A stretch of 64,000 nucleotides of DNA from Pelagibacteraceae bacterium AG-325-C03 (GTDB lineage Bacteria > Pseudomonadota > Alphaproteobacteria > Pelagibacterales > Pelagibacteraceae): positions 44,286-108,285 of the forward strand of contig QBYC01000002.1 of NCBI GenBank assembly GCA_003283025.1, in the 5' to 3' direction. A model generated the notes under the pieces. That model ran no database searches and was not told the DNA's origin. It saw only the letters and a program-made list of their open reading frames with translations. This document shows positions 1 through 10,508 of the stretch, in pieces (the stretch's first letter is position 1; every line of letters starts with the position of its first letter). A program made the position numbers and the translations under genes.

Positions 1-286
1 CTGTACCCATGTCTGTTCCTATTACTAATTTAGTATCATCGTTTGCAGTTGACGTTCCGTCTAATTGTACTTGGTATGTCCAAGTATAACCATTGTCTAG
101 TTCTCCACTTGCTGTGAAGTCTAGCTCATTAGCGATACCTAAGTTCTTACCTGCAGAAGCATTATCACCATTTGTAGTGTATGTTGCTGTAGCACCACCA
201 GTTACTGACATTTCACCTGCGTAAGATGGAGCCATAACTAATGCAGAAAATAGAATACCAACTAATAATTTAGCTATATTTTTCAT
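1..286 (-). CDS. Porin-like outer membrane protein, N-terminal part
   Basis: The frame opens at an ATG (284-286) and runs off the left edge, so about 95 N-terminal residues are visible. It starts with a signal peptide (MKNIAKLLVGILFSALVMAPSYA) followed by polar, Gly/Thr/Asn-rich sequence with alternating residues and phrases such as GEMSVTGGATATYTT and ELDFTASGELDNGYTW, typical of beta-barrel porins. This suggests a general porin of the outer membrane. A purine-rich Shine-Dalgarno (AAGGAAAAAT) stands just before the ATG. An 18-bp perfect palindrome lies 27 bp upstream. Codons are less AT-biased than in neighbours, as in highly expressed genes. The barrel itself is outside the window, so substrate cannot be stated. 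Confidence 0.75.
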   Translation of the reverse strand, partial: MKNIAKLLVGILFSALVMAPSYAGEMSVTGGATATYTTNGDNASAGKNLGIANELDFTASGELDNGYTWTYQVQLDGTSTANDDTKLVIGTDMGT

Positions 287-312
287 ATTTTTCCTTTTTG
301 TTTTATTAACTT

Positions 313-330
313 AAATTGTAATTACAATTT
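313..330. promoter_or_regulatory. 18-bp perfect palindrome upstream of the porin-like gene
   Basis: AAATTGTAATTACAATTT reads identically on both strands and lies 27 bp before the porin ATG, inside the 225-bp divergent spacer. Its position suits an operator or a 5'-leader element, but AT-rich DNA produces palindromes by chance and no regulator can be named. Confidence 0.35.
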
Positions 331-511
331 GATTAGAATTTACTCAAACTATTAAATATTTCAGCTTCTCAAGTGTATTTATTGCAAATTACTATAGTAC
401 TGTTGTAAATATATCACTATTTTTTGATGATAATTGAATAAAAAAAGCCATAAAAAGATGTTTTTATTCCAAAGTAATATATTAATTTAAATAACAATTT
501 AGACATAAATT

Positions 512-1036
512 ATGAAAAAAATTAGCATAATAACAATAAGCTTTTTTATATCAATTTTTTTCTTATTTTCATCTTGTAATAAATTTTCTAAGAAAATGGA
601 TCCTAATAGGCCTCTTGGTGCAGAGGAAAAAAGAAAGAAAAATATTGCTGAGGGAAGAGGCGCATCAATTGGTGGTTTATTGGGAAGAGCAGGTAATACC
701 ACTTATGATTTTAGCACCTCTAATCCAATGTGGAGAGCTTCTTTAGAGACTTTAGATTTTCTTCCTTTAACAACTGTTGATTATTCTGGTGGTGTTATAA
801 TTACAGATTGGTATTCTGAAAATCAGAAACAGGAGTCTATCAAATTAACAATAAGATTCCTATCAAATGAGATAAGAAGTGATAGCTTAAAAATTATCGT
901 GCACAAAAAAGTTTGCAAGACTACAAACAACTGCGTAACGAACATTTCAAATAGTGCCTTAATTAAAAATGAACTTCGATCAACTATTCTTCGTAAAGCT
1001 ACACTGCTTGCAAAAACAGACAAAAAAAAGAAATAA
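512..1036 (+). CDS. DUF3576-type lipoprotein
   Basis: A 174-residue protein with a lipoprotein signal: a hydrophobic stretch (residues 5-20) ending in the lipobox LFSSC, so Cys22 would be lipidated and the protein anchored in the envelope. The mature part has the look of the alphaproteobacterial DUF3576 family ([41 protein letters not shown]), whose function is unknown. The gene stops 5 bp before leuS, and leuS, lptE and holA follow directly, so it is probably the first gene of that operon. The family assignment is from memory of the central motif. Confidence 0.8.
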   Translation: MKKISIITISFFISIFFLFSSCNKFSKKMDPNRPLGAEEKRKKNIAEGRGASIGGLLGRAGNTTYDFSTSNPMWRASLETLDFLPLTTVDYSGGVIITDWYSENQKQESIKLTIRFLSNEIRSDSLKIIVHKKVCKTTNNCVTNISNSALIKNELRSTILRKATLLAKTDKKKK

Positions 1037-1041
1037 TTACT

Positions 1042-3552
1042 ATGGAAAGGCTTAATTTTCACGTAATTGAAAAAAAATGGCAAAATATTTTTGCCAAAAA
1101 AAAACTTTATAATAAAAATGGAAAAAAATTTTATTGTTTAGAAATGTTTCCCTATCCCTCTGGGAAAATTCATATGGGCCATGTAAGAAATTATACAATA
1201 GGCGATGTTATAGCACGTTTTAAATATCTTAAAGGATTTAATGTTTTACATCCAATGGGTTGGGACGCATTCGGGTTACCAGCAGAAAATGCATCTAAAT
1301 TAAATAAATTAAGTCCTCAAGATTGGACCGATCAAAATATCAAAAGTATGAAAAAACAATTGAAATTATTAGGCTTATCAATTGATTGGGATTTAGAAAT
1401 TTCCACGTGTGATAAAGATTATTACAAATACCAACAAGAATTATTTCTTGATTTTTATAAACATGGACTGATTTCACGTAAAGAAACTTATGTTAATTGG
1501 GATCCTGTTGAAAATACAGTGCTTGCCAATGAGCAAGTTGTTAATGGAAGGGGATGGCGTTCTAACGCTATTGTGCAAAGAAAAAAACTTTCACAATGGT
1601 TTTTTAATATTACAAAACTAGTAGAACCACTATTAAATGACTTAAAATCATTGAATGGTTGGCCGGAAAAAGTAAGGCTCATGCAAAAAAATTGGATAGG
1701 TAGATCATTTGGTTGTGAAATATTATTCGATATCCAAGGCAAAAAGGAAAAGATTAAAGTTTTTACTACTAGACCTGATACAATTTTTGGGGCAAGTTTT
1801 ATTGCTGTGTCAAGCGATCATGCTTTAAGCAAAGATTTTATAAATAATTCAAATTTTCAAAAATTTAAAGACGAATGTAATAAAACTGGTACTACCGAAG
1901 AAGCGTTAGCTAACGCAGATAAAATAGGTTTTAATACAAATTTGTTTGCACAACATCCGTTTCTTAAAGATAAAAAAATACCAATTTATTTTGCAAATTT
2001 TGTACTTATGGATTATGGAACAGGAGCTATTTTTGGATGTCCTGCACACGATCAAAGGGATTTTGATTTTGCAAAAAAATATAATTTAATGATTCAAAAA
2101 GTTGTTTCGAACAACAATAATGATGATTTAACAGAAGCTTTTACTGGCAATGGTCAAATTATAAATTCTAAATTTTTAAACGGTCTCGACATACCTAATG
2201 CCAAAGTTAAAATAATTGAAGAAATAGAAAAATTAAATATTGGAAAAAAAAAGGTATTTTATCGTTTAAAAGATTGGGGTATTTCTAGGCAACGTTATTG
2301 GGGGTGCCCAATACCTATGATTTATTTAGAAGATGGTAGCGTAGTGCCTGTAGATAAGAGTGAACTACCAATTCTTTTACCTAAAGATGTTGATTTAAAA
2401 ACTCAAGGAAACCCTTTAGATGCACATCCTAAATGGAAAAATACAATACACAAATTGACTGGTCGAAAAGCTACTAGAGAAACTGACACATTAGATACAT
2501 TTGTAGATTCTTCTTGGTATTTTTTAAGATTTTGTTCTCCAAATTACAAAAAAGGACCCTTTAATGAAAAGGAAGTTAAATATTGGATGCCAGTGGATCA
2601 ATATATTGGTGGAATAGAACACGCTATTTTACATCTTTTATATTCACGTTTTTTTATTAAAGCAATAAACAGTTTTAACAAAAATATAAATATTTCAGAA
2701 CCATTCAAAAGTCTTTTCACACAAGGGATGGTTTGCCATGAAACCTATAAAGATGAGAAAGGTAATTGGCTATCACCTAATGAAGTTGAAAAAGTTTCTA
2801 ATGGTTTGACCATAAATAAAATTAACAAAAAGAATGTGATTGTTGGGCCTTCTGAATCAATGTCTAAATCAAAGAAAAATACAATAGATCCAGAAACAAT
2901 GATAACAAAATACGGTGCGGATGCTGTAAGATGGTTTATTTTATCTGACAGTCCACCAGAAAAAGATATTCAATGGTCAGACATTGGAGTAGTTTCAGCA
3001 AATAAATTCTTACAAAAAATTTGGAATCTTGTATATAAAATTAAGAATAGGAAAGAGTCTAAAAAAAACGATATTGTTACTAGAAATTTTAATTCTGAAA
3101 TTAATATCTTAATTAACAAAATCAATAAATCAATTAAAGATTTTAAATTTAATGTAACGATTGCGCATTTTTACGAGATTTATAATATATTTAATAAAAA
3201 TATTGACAAAAAAATAGGTAATGTATCTTTAACTTCAAATATAATTAAAATAATGAAACTAATGATACCATTTACACCTCATTTAGCTTATGAATGTTTA
3301 GAAATATTTAATTGCAAAACTGCAGATAAATGGCCAGAAATTAAAAATAACGAGAAAATTGAAATTAAATTTGCAATACAAGTCAATGGAAAGACAAGAG
3401 ACATCATCAGTATTGAGGAGAATCTCAAAGAGGATGAAATTAAAAGAATTGTTAGTGGGAATTCTAAAGCACACAAATTTATTTTAAATAAAAAAGTATT
3501 AAAAACTATTTTTGTTAAAAATAAAATAATGAATTATATTATTAAACAATGA
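1042..3552 (+). CDS. leuS: Leucyl-tRNA synthetase
   Basis: Charges tRNA-Leu with leucine in the cytoplasm. The 836-residue length fits bacterial LeuRS. The class I signatures are clear: [11 protein letters not shown] near the N terminus (H44-M-G-H47 as the HIGH motif) and SMSKSK (residues 606-611) as the KMSKS loop. The editing domain carries [12 protein letters not shown] and the catalytic core [18 protein letters not shown], with an anticodon-binding helical region after it. It overlaps the next gene by 4 bp (ATGA), so the two are probably translationally coupled. Assignment is secure. Confidence 0.98.
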   Translation: MERLNFHVIEKKWQNIFAKKKLYNKNGKKFYCLEMFPYPSGKIHMGHVRNYTIGDVIARFKYLKGFNVLHPMGWDAFGLPAENASKLNKLSPQDWTDQNIKSMKKQLKLLGLSIDWDLEISTCDKDYYKYQQELFLDFYKHGLISRKETYVNWDPVENTVLANEQVVNGRGWRSNAIVQRKKLSQWFFNITKLVEPLLNDLKSLNGWPEKVRLMQKNWIGRSFGCEILFDIQGKKEKIKVFTTRPDTIFGASFIAVSSDHALSKDFINNSNFQKFKDECNKTGTTEEALANADKIGFNTNLFAQHPFLKDKKIPIYFANFVLMDYGTGAIFGCPAHDQRDFDFAKKYNLMIQKVVSNNNNDDLTEAFTGNGQIINSKFLNGLDIPNAKVKIIEEIEKLNIGKKKVFYRLKDWGISRQRYWGCPIPMIYLEDGSVVPVDKSELPILLPKDVDLKTQGNPLDAHPKWKNTIHKLTGRKATRETDTLDTFVDSSWYFLRFCSPNYKKGPFNEKEVKYWMPVDQYIGGIEHAILHLLYSRFFIKAINSFNKNINISEPFKSLFTQGMVCHETYKDEKGNWLSPNEVEKVSNGLTINKINKKNVIVGPSESMSKSKKNTIDPETMITKYGADAVRWFILSDSPPEKDIQWSDIGVVSANKFLQKIWNLVYKIKNRKESKKNDIVTRNFNSEINILINKINKSIKDFKFNVTIAHFYEIYNIFNKNIDKKIGNVSLTSNIIKIMKLMIPFTPHLAYECLEIFNCKTADKWPEIKNNEKIEIKFAIQVNGKTRDIISIEENLKEDEIKRIVSGNSKAHKFILNKKVLKTIFVKNKIMNYIIKQ

Positions 3553-4010
3553 ATTATAAGTTAATTAAAATTTTTTTTTTCCTTCTGTTATTTTCTGGTT
3601 GTGGATTTAAATTAGTAAAAGATAATTTTAATTACCAAATTACAGATATAATTTCATCAGGGGATAAGAGAATTAATTATATATTAAAAAATAATCTTTT
3701 AAAAAATTCAAACAAAAAAAATAACAAAATTATTCAGCTAAAAATAAATACAAAAAAAGAAAAAACAATTAAGGAGAAGAATATAAGTAACCAAGTAACA
3801 AAATACGAAATTAAAATCGAAACTCTTGTAGAATACACTGATTTAGAGAACATATTTAATAATAAATTTACAATATCTAAAAATGGTTTTTACGATGTAG
3901 CTTCGAGACATTCAGAAACTTTAAATAATGAAAAAGACCTCGTTAAATTATTAGTTAAAAGTCTATCAGATGATATTATAAATAATTTAAAGTCAGATTT
4001 TAATGATTAA
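3549..4010 (+). CDS. lptE: LPS-assembly lipoprotein LptE-like
   Basis: A 153-residue lipoprotein with a short hydrophobic signal ending in [10 protein letters not shown] (lipid anchor at Cys18). LptE plugs the LptD barrel that inserts lipopolysaccharide in the outer membrane. The position between leuS and holA is the classic lptE locus in proteobacteria, and the GCGFK start and small size fit. The rest is a Lys/Asn/Ile-rich sequence that diverges strongly, as is usual for this family. It overlaps both neighbours (ATGA with leuS, 8 bp with holA). The call rests on lipobox plus gene order. Confidence 0.8.
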   Translation: MNYKLIKIFFFLLLFSGCGFKLVKDNFNYQITDIISSGDKRINYILKNNLLKNSNKKNNKIIQLKINTKKEKTIKEKNISNQVTKYEIKIETLVEYTDLENIFNNKFTISKNGFYDVASRHSETLNNEKDLVKLLVKSLSDDIINNLKSDFND

Positions 4011-4992
4011 AAAAAGTTATCTAATTGAAGACAATATTAAATTATTAAAGAATAATTTAGTTTTATTTTATGGAGAAAATATTGGTCTAATTGATGATTT
4101 AAAACAAAAGATTAAGAAAAATTTTTCTAATAAAAGAATTATTAAGCTAAACCAAGAAGAGATTTTAAATAATAAAAATATTTTATCTATTGAAATAAAG
4201 AATGTTTCTCTATTTGAAGATACAAAAATTATTTTTATAAATAATGTTAATGATAAAATATTTGACCTAGTACAAAGTCTAATCCCGCATATAAACTCAA
4301 ATAAAATTTTTTTATTCGCAAATGTTCTCGAAAAAAAAACTAAATTAAGAAAATTTTTTGAGATATCTACTGAGGGTACAGTCATACCTTGCTATAAAGA
4401 TAATAAAATTACCTTAAGAAAACTTATACAAATCAAACTCAAAAGCTACTCCGGTGTTACACCTGAAATAATTAATTTTTTAATTGAAACCTGCAATTTA
4501 GATAGGTCAAAATTAAATAATGAATTAGAAAAAATAAAAATGTATTTTAGTGAAAAAATACTAGATTTAAAAAAAATAGAGCATTTGATAAATATAAATG
4601 TAAATGAAGATTTTGAAATTATAAAGGATTATGCACTTAAAGGTAATAAATTTAAAACCAATGTACTGTTAAGTAATACAATTTTTGAGATAGAAAAAAC
4701 CCCCTTTTATATAAATTTAATTAATCAGAGATTAAATAAGCTCAAAATTATATCATTATTACCAAACAATACTAATTTATCTTTAGCAATTGATAATATT
4801 AAACCACCAATTTTTTGGAAAGATAAACAGAACTTCAAAGATCAGATTAAACTGTGGAACACTAAAAAAATTAAGACAGCTTTACAAAAAATATATGACT
4901 TTGAAATTAGTTTTAAATCCAATTCAATTGTAAATAAAAATCTACTCCTGAAAAAACTTATTTTAGATATATGTTTGATGGCTAATGCTTAG
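4003..4992 (+). CDS. holA: DNA polymerase III delta subunit
   Basis: Delta subunit of the clamp loader, which opens the beta clamp during replication. At 329 residues it has the usual length, and the pattern of an AAA+-like N-terminal domain without a Walker A (LVLFYGENIGLIDDLKQKI), a middle helical segment (PEIINFLIETCNLDRSKLNNELEKI) and a C-terminal helical domain agrees with HolA. Gene order leuS-lptE-holA supports it. It overlaps the oppositely oriented parB by 11 bp at the 3' end. Confidence 0.92.
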   Translation: MIKKSYLIEDNIKLLKNNLVLFYGENIGLIDDLKQKIKKNFSNKRIIKLNQEEILNNKNILSIEIKNVSLFEDTKIIFINNVNDKIFDLVQSLIPHINSNKIFLFANVLEKKTKLRKFFEISTEGTVIPCYKDNKITLRKLIQIKLKSYSGVTPEIINFLIETCNLDRSKLNNELEKIKMYFSEKILDLKKIEHLININVNEDFEIIKDYALKGNKFKTNVLLSNTIFEIEKTPFYINLINQRLNKLKIISLLPNNTNLSLAIDNIKPPIFWKDKQNFKDQIKLWNTKKIKTALQKIYDFEISFKSNSIVNKNLLLKKLILDICLMANA

Positions 4993-5836
4993 TAAGAAGA
5001 TCTGAAACTAAATCAAATTGATCTAAATCTTTATAACTAATTGTAATTTTACCAGAATTATTTTTTTTGTTAACAATATTAACTTTAAGTCCTAATTTTT
5101 TTTCTATTTTTTCTTGTGCTTTTAAAATATTGGAGTCTATGTACCTGTCATTTTTTTCGTATTTTTTATTTCTAACTAAATACTCAACTTTTCTTGCACT
5201 ATAATTTTTAGATACTATTTCTTCGGCTATTGAAGATGCATTAGCAATACCAATCAATGGTCTAGCCTGTCCAGACGTTAACGAGCCTTCTGTAAGCATA
5301 GCTATTACATCATTAGGTAACGTTAATAATCGTAATGTATTACTAATGTGGCTTCTGCTCTTTGACATAAGTTTTGAGATATTTTCATGATCGTACTTAA
5401 ATTCACTCTGCAATCTTTTGTAACCTCTAGCCTCTTCAATTGGATTTAGGTCATCTCTTTGTATATTTTCAACAATGGCAACTTCTAATGACTCTACATC
5501 ATTTAGATCTAGTATTGTTACAGGTATTTCATGTAAACCAGCCCGTTGTGCAGCAAGCCATCTTCTTTCTCCTGCAATAATTTCATATTTACCTAAATCT
5601 GTTTTACTTGGGCGTACGGCTATAGGCTGTATTATTCCATTTTTTTTAATAGAGGTGGCAAGTTCTTCAAGTTTTTCCTCATTAAAATTTTGTCTTGGTT
5701 GAAACGGATTTCTGTTTAAATCTCCGATTAATATTTTATGCAAAGATTTTGAATCTTTATTATTCTCCTTTTTTTTTTCATCTCCAAATAATGCTGACAA
5801 CCCTCTGCCTAAACCTTTTTTTTTATTGGGACTCAT
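4982..5836 (-). CDS. parB: Chromosome partitioning protein ParB
   Basis: A 284-residue ParB/Spo0J, a CTP-dependent sliding clamp that loads at parS and links the origin region to ParA. It begins with the typical KKGLGRGLSALFGD segment. It continues with the N-terminal nucleotide-binding domain (QPIAVRPS, IIAGERRWLAAQRAG) and a helix-turn-helix region (ENISKLMSKSRSHISNTLRLL), and ends in a short dimerisation domain. Its ATG overlaps the parA stop (ATGA), so the pair is one operon. A parS-like site lies about 950 bp upstream in rsmG. Confidence 0.97.
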   Translation of the reverse strand: MSPNKKKGLGRGLSALFGDEKKKENNKDSKSLHKILIGDLNRNPFQPRQNFNEEKLEELATSIKKNGIIQPIAVRPSKTDLGKYEIIAGERRWLAAQRAGLHEIPVTILDLNDVESLEVAIVENIQRDDLNPIEEARGYKRLQSEFKYDHENISKLMSKSRSHISNTLRLLTLPNDVIAMLTEGSLTSGQARPLIGIANASSIAEEIVSKNYSARKVEYLVRNKKYEKNDRYIDSNILKAQEKIEKKLGLKVNIVNKKNNSGKITISYKDLDQFDLVSDLLTKH

Positions 5837-6630
5837 GCAGCACTTTCTATCTGTTTCTTTTTCACAAATTCTTCAGCTAATTTAAAATACGATTTACTCC
5901 CTACGCAGTTTTTATCGTACACTACACAAGGTAATCCATAGGACGGAGCTTCTGACAGTCTAACGTTTCTTTGAATTACAGTTTGATACACTTTATCTTT
6001 AAAATAGTTTCTAGCTTCACGATCAACCTCTGATGAAAGTTTATTTCTTTTATCAAACATCGTTAATAATATTCCTCTAATTTTTAAGGCTGGATTTAAA
6101 TTCTCTTTAATTCGCTCAATAGTTTTCACTAATTGTGTGATTCCCTCTAAAGCAAAAAATTCAGTCTGCAAAGGCACTAATATTTCATCAGATGCAACTA
6201 ACGCCATAATTGTTAAAAGACTAAGAGAAGGAGGGCAATCTATAAATATATTGTCGTATTTTTCTAAAATTCCATTTTTCTCAGCGCTTAAAATTTCTTT
6301 TAAGAGAAAGGCTCTGTTCGAATCATTTGCGGTTTCTACCTCTATCCCTGACAAGTTTACGTGTGATCCAATCAGATCTAAATGATTGATTTTAGTTTGT
6401 GTAATTACTTCTTTAATGTTTACTCTTTTTATTAAAATATTGTAGATGTTTAAATTCTCATCACTATTATTTTTGCCAAAACCAGTTGTTGCATTACCTT
6501 GCGGATCTAAATCAATTACTAGGTTCTTTTGACCCATAATGGACAGTGAAGCTGCAAGATTAATTACAGTTGTAGTTTTCCCCACTCCACCTTTCTGATT
6601 AATAATTGATAATACGGTTGGTTTTCTCAT
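5833..6630 (-). CDS. parA: Chromosome partitioning ATPase ParA
   Basis: A 265-residue deviant-Walker ATPase of the ParA/Soj family that moves ParB-parS complexes over the nucleoid. The N terminus holds the signature NQKGGVGKTTTVINLAASL. The Walker B-like LVIDLDPQGNATTG and IDCPPSLSLLT motifs follow. Directly after rsmG with no gap, overlapping parB by 4 bp: the rsmG-parA-parB order seen in many bacteria near the origin. Confidence 0.98.
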   Translation of the reverse strand: MRKPTVLSIINQKGGVGKTTTVINLAASLSIMGQKNLVIDLDPQGNATTGFGKNNSDENLNIYNILIKRVNIKEVITQTKINHLDLIGSHVNLSGIEVETANDSNRAFLLKEILSAEKNGILEKYDNIFIDCPPSLSLLTIMALVASDEILVPLQTEFFALEGITQLVKTIERIKENLNPALKIRGILLTMFDKRNKLSSEVDREARNYFKDKVYQTVIQRNVRLSEAPSYGLPCVVYDKNCVGSKSYFKLAEEFVKKKQIESAA

Positions 6631-7242
6631 TTATTTTTTTATTTCCATAACAATTATTTTAGATTTAATATTACTTATACTTCTAACTAATTTATAAGGG
6701 TATTTATTACTTTTAAAAGATTTATTTAGTTCTTTCTGAGCATTTTCACCTTTAAGAATTATCATTTTATGCGACTTTTTAGCAATTTCACGTGAAACTT
6801 GTATTACACGATCTAATTTTTTGAAAGCCCTACAAACAATAATTTGTGAATCTATATTTTCCGTATAAATATTGCCTAATATACTAAATTTTAGTCCTAG
6901 ACTTTTTTTCACTCGTTCCAAGAAATTTCTTTTCACCTTGGATTTTTCATATAATTTCACGTGTAGTGTATTTTGGTTGTAAATTTGTAATAATATACCT
7001 GGTAAACCTGCTCCAGATCCTAGATCAGCTAAAGAATTTGGAGTATAATCTATGTATTTAACCAATTGTGCACAATCCAAAACATGTCTTTCCCATATTT
7101 GATTTTCAGTTGTTTTAGAAATCAAATTATATCTTTTATTTTCTAATAATATTAAATCGACAAATTTTTTTATCTTAGAAATAGAATCTGCGCTAAAATT
7201 TAGTTCTTTTTTGAGAATATGAATTACTTCATTCTCCTGCAT
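6631..7242 (-). CDS. rsmG: 16S rRNA (guanine-N7) methyltransferase RsmG
   Basis: A 203-residue SAM-dependent methyltransferase that modifies G527 of 16S rRNA. The SAM-binding loop LADLGSGAGLPGILL and the preceding NLISKTTENQIWERHVLDC are diagnostic of RsmG (GidB). It overlaps mnmG by 1 base and is followed at once by parA. Its coding sequence hosts the parS-like palindrome at 6784-6799, so part of it may be under double constraint. Confidence 0.97.
   Translation of the reverse strand: MQENEVIHILKKELNFSADSISKIKKFVDLILLENKRYNLISKTTENQIWERHVLDCAQLVKYIDYTPNSLADLGSGAGLPGILLQIYNQNTLHVKLYEKSKVKRNFLERVKKSLGLKFSILGNIYTENIDSQIIVCRAFKKLDRVIQVSREIAKKSHKMIILKGENAQKELNKSFKSNKYPYKLVRSISNIKSKIIVMEIKK
6784..6799. 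other. Candidate parS centromere site inside rsmG
   Basis: The stretch contains TTTCACGTGAAAC, matching 13 of 16 positions of the widely conserved parS consensus TGTTTCACGTGAAACA, including the whole 12-bp inner palindrome. It lies in the same gene cluster as parA and parB, the normal place for parS. A weaker half-site (TTTCACGTG, 6955-6963; 10 of 16 positions) lies about 170 bp away in the same gene. The match was found by eye. Confidence 0.75.
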
Positions 7243-9110
7243 TATGCAGTTGCTTTGTTTTTCAGTTTTTTTATATGTGAAAGCAAAATGATTATAGCAG
7301 CAGGCGTTACTCCATCAATTCTAATTGCCTGACCGAGAGTTAAAGGTTTAATTTGTATCAGTTTACTTTTAACTTCATTGGATAAACCACTTAATTTATC
7401 ATAATTTATATGTGCAGGTATTATTACAGACTCATCTTTCTTAAAAGATAAAATATCTTTTTCTTGTCTCTTCAAATAACCCAAGTAGTGTGCATCTTTT
7501 ACAACCTGGTTTTCTATTGAGTCAGGGAATTGTGGTATGTCTGTAAATATTTGTCTTATTTTTGCCATATTTACTTTACGTTGCCCCATTATGTGTAAAC
7601 AAGATCTTTTGACGCCGTCCATAGCAATATTAATATCATATGTCTTTGCTTGATTAGGAGTCAGAAATCTCGATTCTAAAAAAAGATTTAGTAGTGAAAT
7701 ATTTTTCTTCTTTTCTGAATATATTTTTTTTCTTTCAGCACCTACTAAACCTAAATTTATTCCGAGCCCTGTTAATCTCTGATCTGCATTATCAGCTCTT
7801 AAAGTTAATCTATATTCTGCTCTAGAAGTAAACATACGATAAGGTTCTGTAACACCTTTAGTTATTAAGTCATCAATCATCACTCCAATGTAAGAAGTTG
7901 ATCTATCTAAAACAAACTCAGGTTTATTTTTGATTTTTAAAGCCGCATTAATACCAGCAATCAAACCTTGGGCTGCTGCTTCCTCATAACCAGTAGTACC
8001 GTTAATTTGTCCTGCTAAAAACAACGATTTAATTTTTTTGGTTTCTAACGTTGCGTTAAGCTCTCTTGGATCCACATAATCATACTCTATTGCATACCCA
8101 GCTCTTTTCATCCTAACTTGCTCTAAACCCTTAATTTTAGCTAATATTTTAAGCTGAATCTCTTCTGGAAGGGAAGTCGATATACCATTTGGGTAAATAG
8201 TATTGTCCTTTAATCCTTCCGGTTCAAGGAAGATTTGATGCTGTTGTTTCTCCTTAAATTTTACAATTTTATCCTCAATGGAAGGACAATATCGTGGTCC
8301 TACACCTTTTATGTTTCCCGAATACATTGCACTACGAGCAATATTATCACTGATGATCTTATGGACTTCATTATTAGTGTAAGTCATACCACACTTAATT
8401 TGTTTGTTGTCTATTTTATTTGTTAGGAAAGAAAAATAATAATGATCTTCATCAGCTGGCTGCATTTCTAAATCTTCATAGTTAATTGTACTACCATCTA
8501 GTCTCGGTGGAGTTCCTGTCTTCAATCTTCCTATTTGCATTTTAAATTTAGCTAATTGCTCGCTTAAACCTGTAGATGGTTTTTCATCATACCTGCCTGC
8601 TGGTATTTGTGTTTCACCTATGTGTATTAGACCATTAAGAAATGTGCCAGTAGTTAAGATTAGTTCTTTAGTTCTTATCTCTTTTCCACTTTGACATACA
8701 AAACCTATAATTTTGTCCGCTTCAAATAAAAATTTAACGACAGGATCAGCTATTACTTCTAAATTTTTGTAATTTAATAAAGTTTTTTGCATATGCTCTT
8801 TATATAAAGCTCTATCTGACTGAGTACGTGGTCCCTGCACTGCTGGGCCTCTACTTTTATTTAATAATCTAAATTGAATACCTGATTTATCAGCTACTAC
8901 ACCCATAACACCATCTAAAGCATCTATTTCTCTCACAAGATGCCCTTTTCCAAGTCCTCCGATAGCAGGGTTGCACGACATCTCACCAATAGTCTCTATT
9001 TTATGTGTAAAAAGGGCAGTATTTACCGCCATTCTAGCGGATGCTGCTGCTGCTTCACATCCAGCATGTCCACCCCCAATTACCACTACATCATAGCTTT
9101 TTTTTGACAT
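7242..9110 (-). CDS. mnmG: tRNA uridine 5-carboxymethylaminomethyl modification enzyme, FAD subunit
   Basis: MnmG (GidA), 622 residues, works with MnmE to place the carboxymethylaminomethyl group on wobble U34 of several tRNAs. The FAD-binding Rossmann motif [20 protein letters not shown] opens the protein. [22 protein letters not shown] and [17 protein letters not shown] are family hallmarks. The start is set at the ATG ending at 9110 ([10 protein letters not shown]) because the longer open frame adds 17 residues with no family resemblance. It lies between mnmE and rsmG on the same strand. Confidence 0.97.
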   Translation of the reverse strand: MSKKSYDVVVIGGGHAGCEAAAASARMAVNTALFTHKIETIGEMSCNPAIGGLGKGHLVREIDALDGVMGVVADKSGIQFRLLNKSRGPAVQGPRTQSDRALYKEHMQKTLLNYKNLEVIADPVVKFLFEADKIIGFVCQSGKEIRTKELILTTGTFLNGLIHIGETQIPAGRYDEKPSTGLSEQLAKFKMQIGRLKTGTPPRLDGSTINYEDLEMQPADEDHYYFSFLTNKIDNKQIKCGMTYTNNEVHKIISDNIARSAMYSGNIKGVGPRYCPSIEDKIVKFKEKQQHQIFLEPEGLKDNTIYPNGISTSLPEEIQLKILAKIKGLEQVRMKRAGYAIEYDYVDPRELNATLETKKIKSLFLAGQINGTTGYEEAAAQGLIAGINAALKIKNKPEFVLDRSTSYIGVMIDDLITKGVTEPYRMFTSRAEYRLTLRADNADQRLTGLGINLGLVGAERKKIYSEKKKNISLLNLFLESRFLTPNQAKTYDINIAMDGVKRSCLHIMGQRKVNMAKIRQIFTDIPQFPDSIENQVVKDAHYLGYLKRQEKDILSFKKDESVIIPAHINYDKLSGLSNEVKSKLIQIKPLTLGQAIRIDGVTPAAIIILLSHIKKLKNKATA

Positions 9111-9175
9111 AAAATGAATGTAACTCGGTATGATAAGATTACAAGAGGTATTAATGCACAAAGATTGTATTTAGA

Positions 9176-10504
9176 TCATTTTCCTATACAGAAATCCTTA
9201 AAAATAGAGTTCAATATCTCTTCAACATCGACTTTTCCTACAATGCTGCCTAGATGTCGTGTAGCCATTCTTAGGTCCTCAGCAGCCAATTCGAGGTCTT
9301 TACTTTGATCTTTCTTAAGAAACTTATCTATCTCTTTTAGACATTCGTGAAGCTTAACCCTATGTCTTTCTCTAGTAATTAAAGCACTATTATTTGATGT
9401 AAATTTTTTATTTAACTTAGCTTTAACTAAATTTGTTAATTTATAGATATTTTTATTATTTTTTACTGAAGCTAAAACGGTATCAACATTAAATTTATGA
9501 TTTTGCTTATCTGAGACATCTGATTTATTTAAGAGAATTATAGTATCTTTATTAATCATACTCTGTATTTCTTTGTTAATTTTTTTTGATGAATTATCGA
9601 TGACTACTATATTTAAATCTGCTTCTTTTGATTTACCTAAAGCTAAAAAAATACCTTTTTTTTCAATTTCATTCTTTGCATCTCTTATGCCTGCAGTATC
9701 AGCAAGAATTACTGGATAACCGTCTAGATTCAAATAGGTTTCTATAACGTCTCTTGTTGTGCCGGCCTCTTCTGAAACAATTGCTACTTCGCGTTTTGAT
9801 AGCAAGTTCAATAAAGATGATTTACCTGCATTTACTTCTCCTGTGATTGAAACTCTAAACCCATCCCTAATTTTTTCTCCAACTTTATTATCTTCAATTA
9901 TTTTGGATATTTCTGAATGAATTTCCTTAATTGAATAGTGAGCATCTTTTAACACTTTTTCAGGTAAATCTTCCTCAGCAAAATCAATTTTAGCTTCAAT
10001 AAAAGCCAGAGATTTTATTATTTTTTCCCTTAAATCATTATAGTAATTTGAAGCATTACCTTGAACTAGTTTAACAGCTTGATCTCTTTGTAACTCTGTT
10101 TCTGCATGAATTAGATCACCTATACTTTCGGCTTTTAAAAGATCGATTTTATCGTTGTGAAAAGCTATCTTTGTAAATTCACCAGGTTCAGCTAATCTGC
10201 AATTATCTTGTTCTGATAGTGCCTTTAATAATGCGTTGATAACAGCATTACTTCCATGAATTTGGAACTCGGCTAGATCGTCACCTGTATAGCTATTAGG
10301 CCCAGGAAACCACAATAATAGAGCCTCTGGATCTATTATTTTATCTTTTTTAGGGTCATAGAATTTACAGTAATTGACTTCATTTGATTTTATTTCTTTT
10401 AGTTTAGTTAAATTCATACAAACTTTGAGAGTGTCTTTGCCTGAGATTCTAATGATGGCTATTCCTGACGGACCTCTGCCTGATGAAAGAGCGTAAATGT
10501 TCAT
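9176..10504 (-). CDS. mnmE: tRNA modification GTPase MnmE
   Basis: A 442-residue GTPase partner of MnmG. An N-terminal folate-binding domain (ALSSGRGPSGIAIIRISG, YTGDDLAEFQIHGS) is followed by a helical domain with an embedded G domain (P loop GEVNAGKSSLLN, switch EEAGTTRDV, G3 LADTAGIR, G4 NKSD). The protein ends in the required C-terminal motif CIGK, whose Cys is needed for modification. It is separated from the upstream UbiH-type gene by 4 bp, so the genes probably form one transcript. Confidence 0.98.
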   Translation of the reverse strand: MNIYALSSGRGPSGIAIIRISGKDTLKVCMNLTKLKEIKSNEVNYCKFYDPKKDKIIDPEALLLWFPGPNSYTGDDLAEFQIHGSNAVINALLKALSEQDNCRLAEPGEFTKIAFHNDKIDLLKAESIGDLIHAETELQRDQAVKLVQGNASNYYNDLREKIIKSLAFIEAKIDFAEEDLPEKVLKDAHYSIKEIHSEISKIIEDNKVGEKIRDGFRVSITGEVNAGKSSLLNLLSKREVAIVSEEAGTTRDVIETYLNLDGYPVILADTAGIRDAKNEIEKKGIFLALGKSKEADLNIVVIDNSSKKINKEIQSMINKDTIILLNKSDVSDKQNHKFNVDTVLASVKNNKNIYKLTNLVKAKLNKKFTSNNSALITRERHRVKLHECLKEIDKFLKKDQSKDLELAAEDLRMATRHLGSIVGKVDVEEILNSIFKDFCIGK

Positions 10505-10508
10505 TTAA

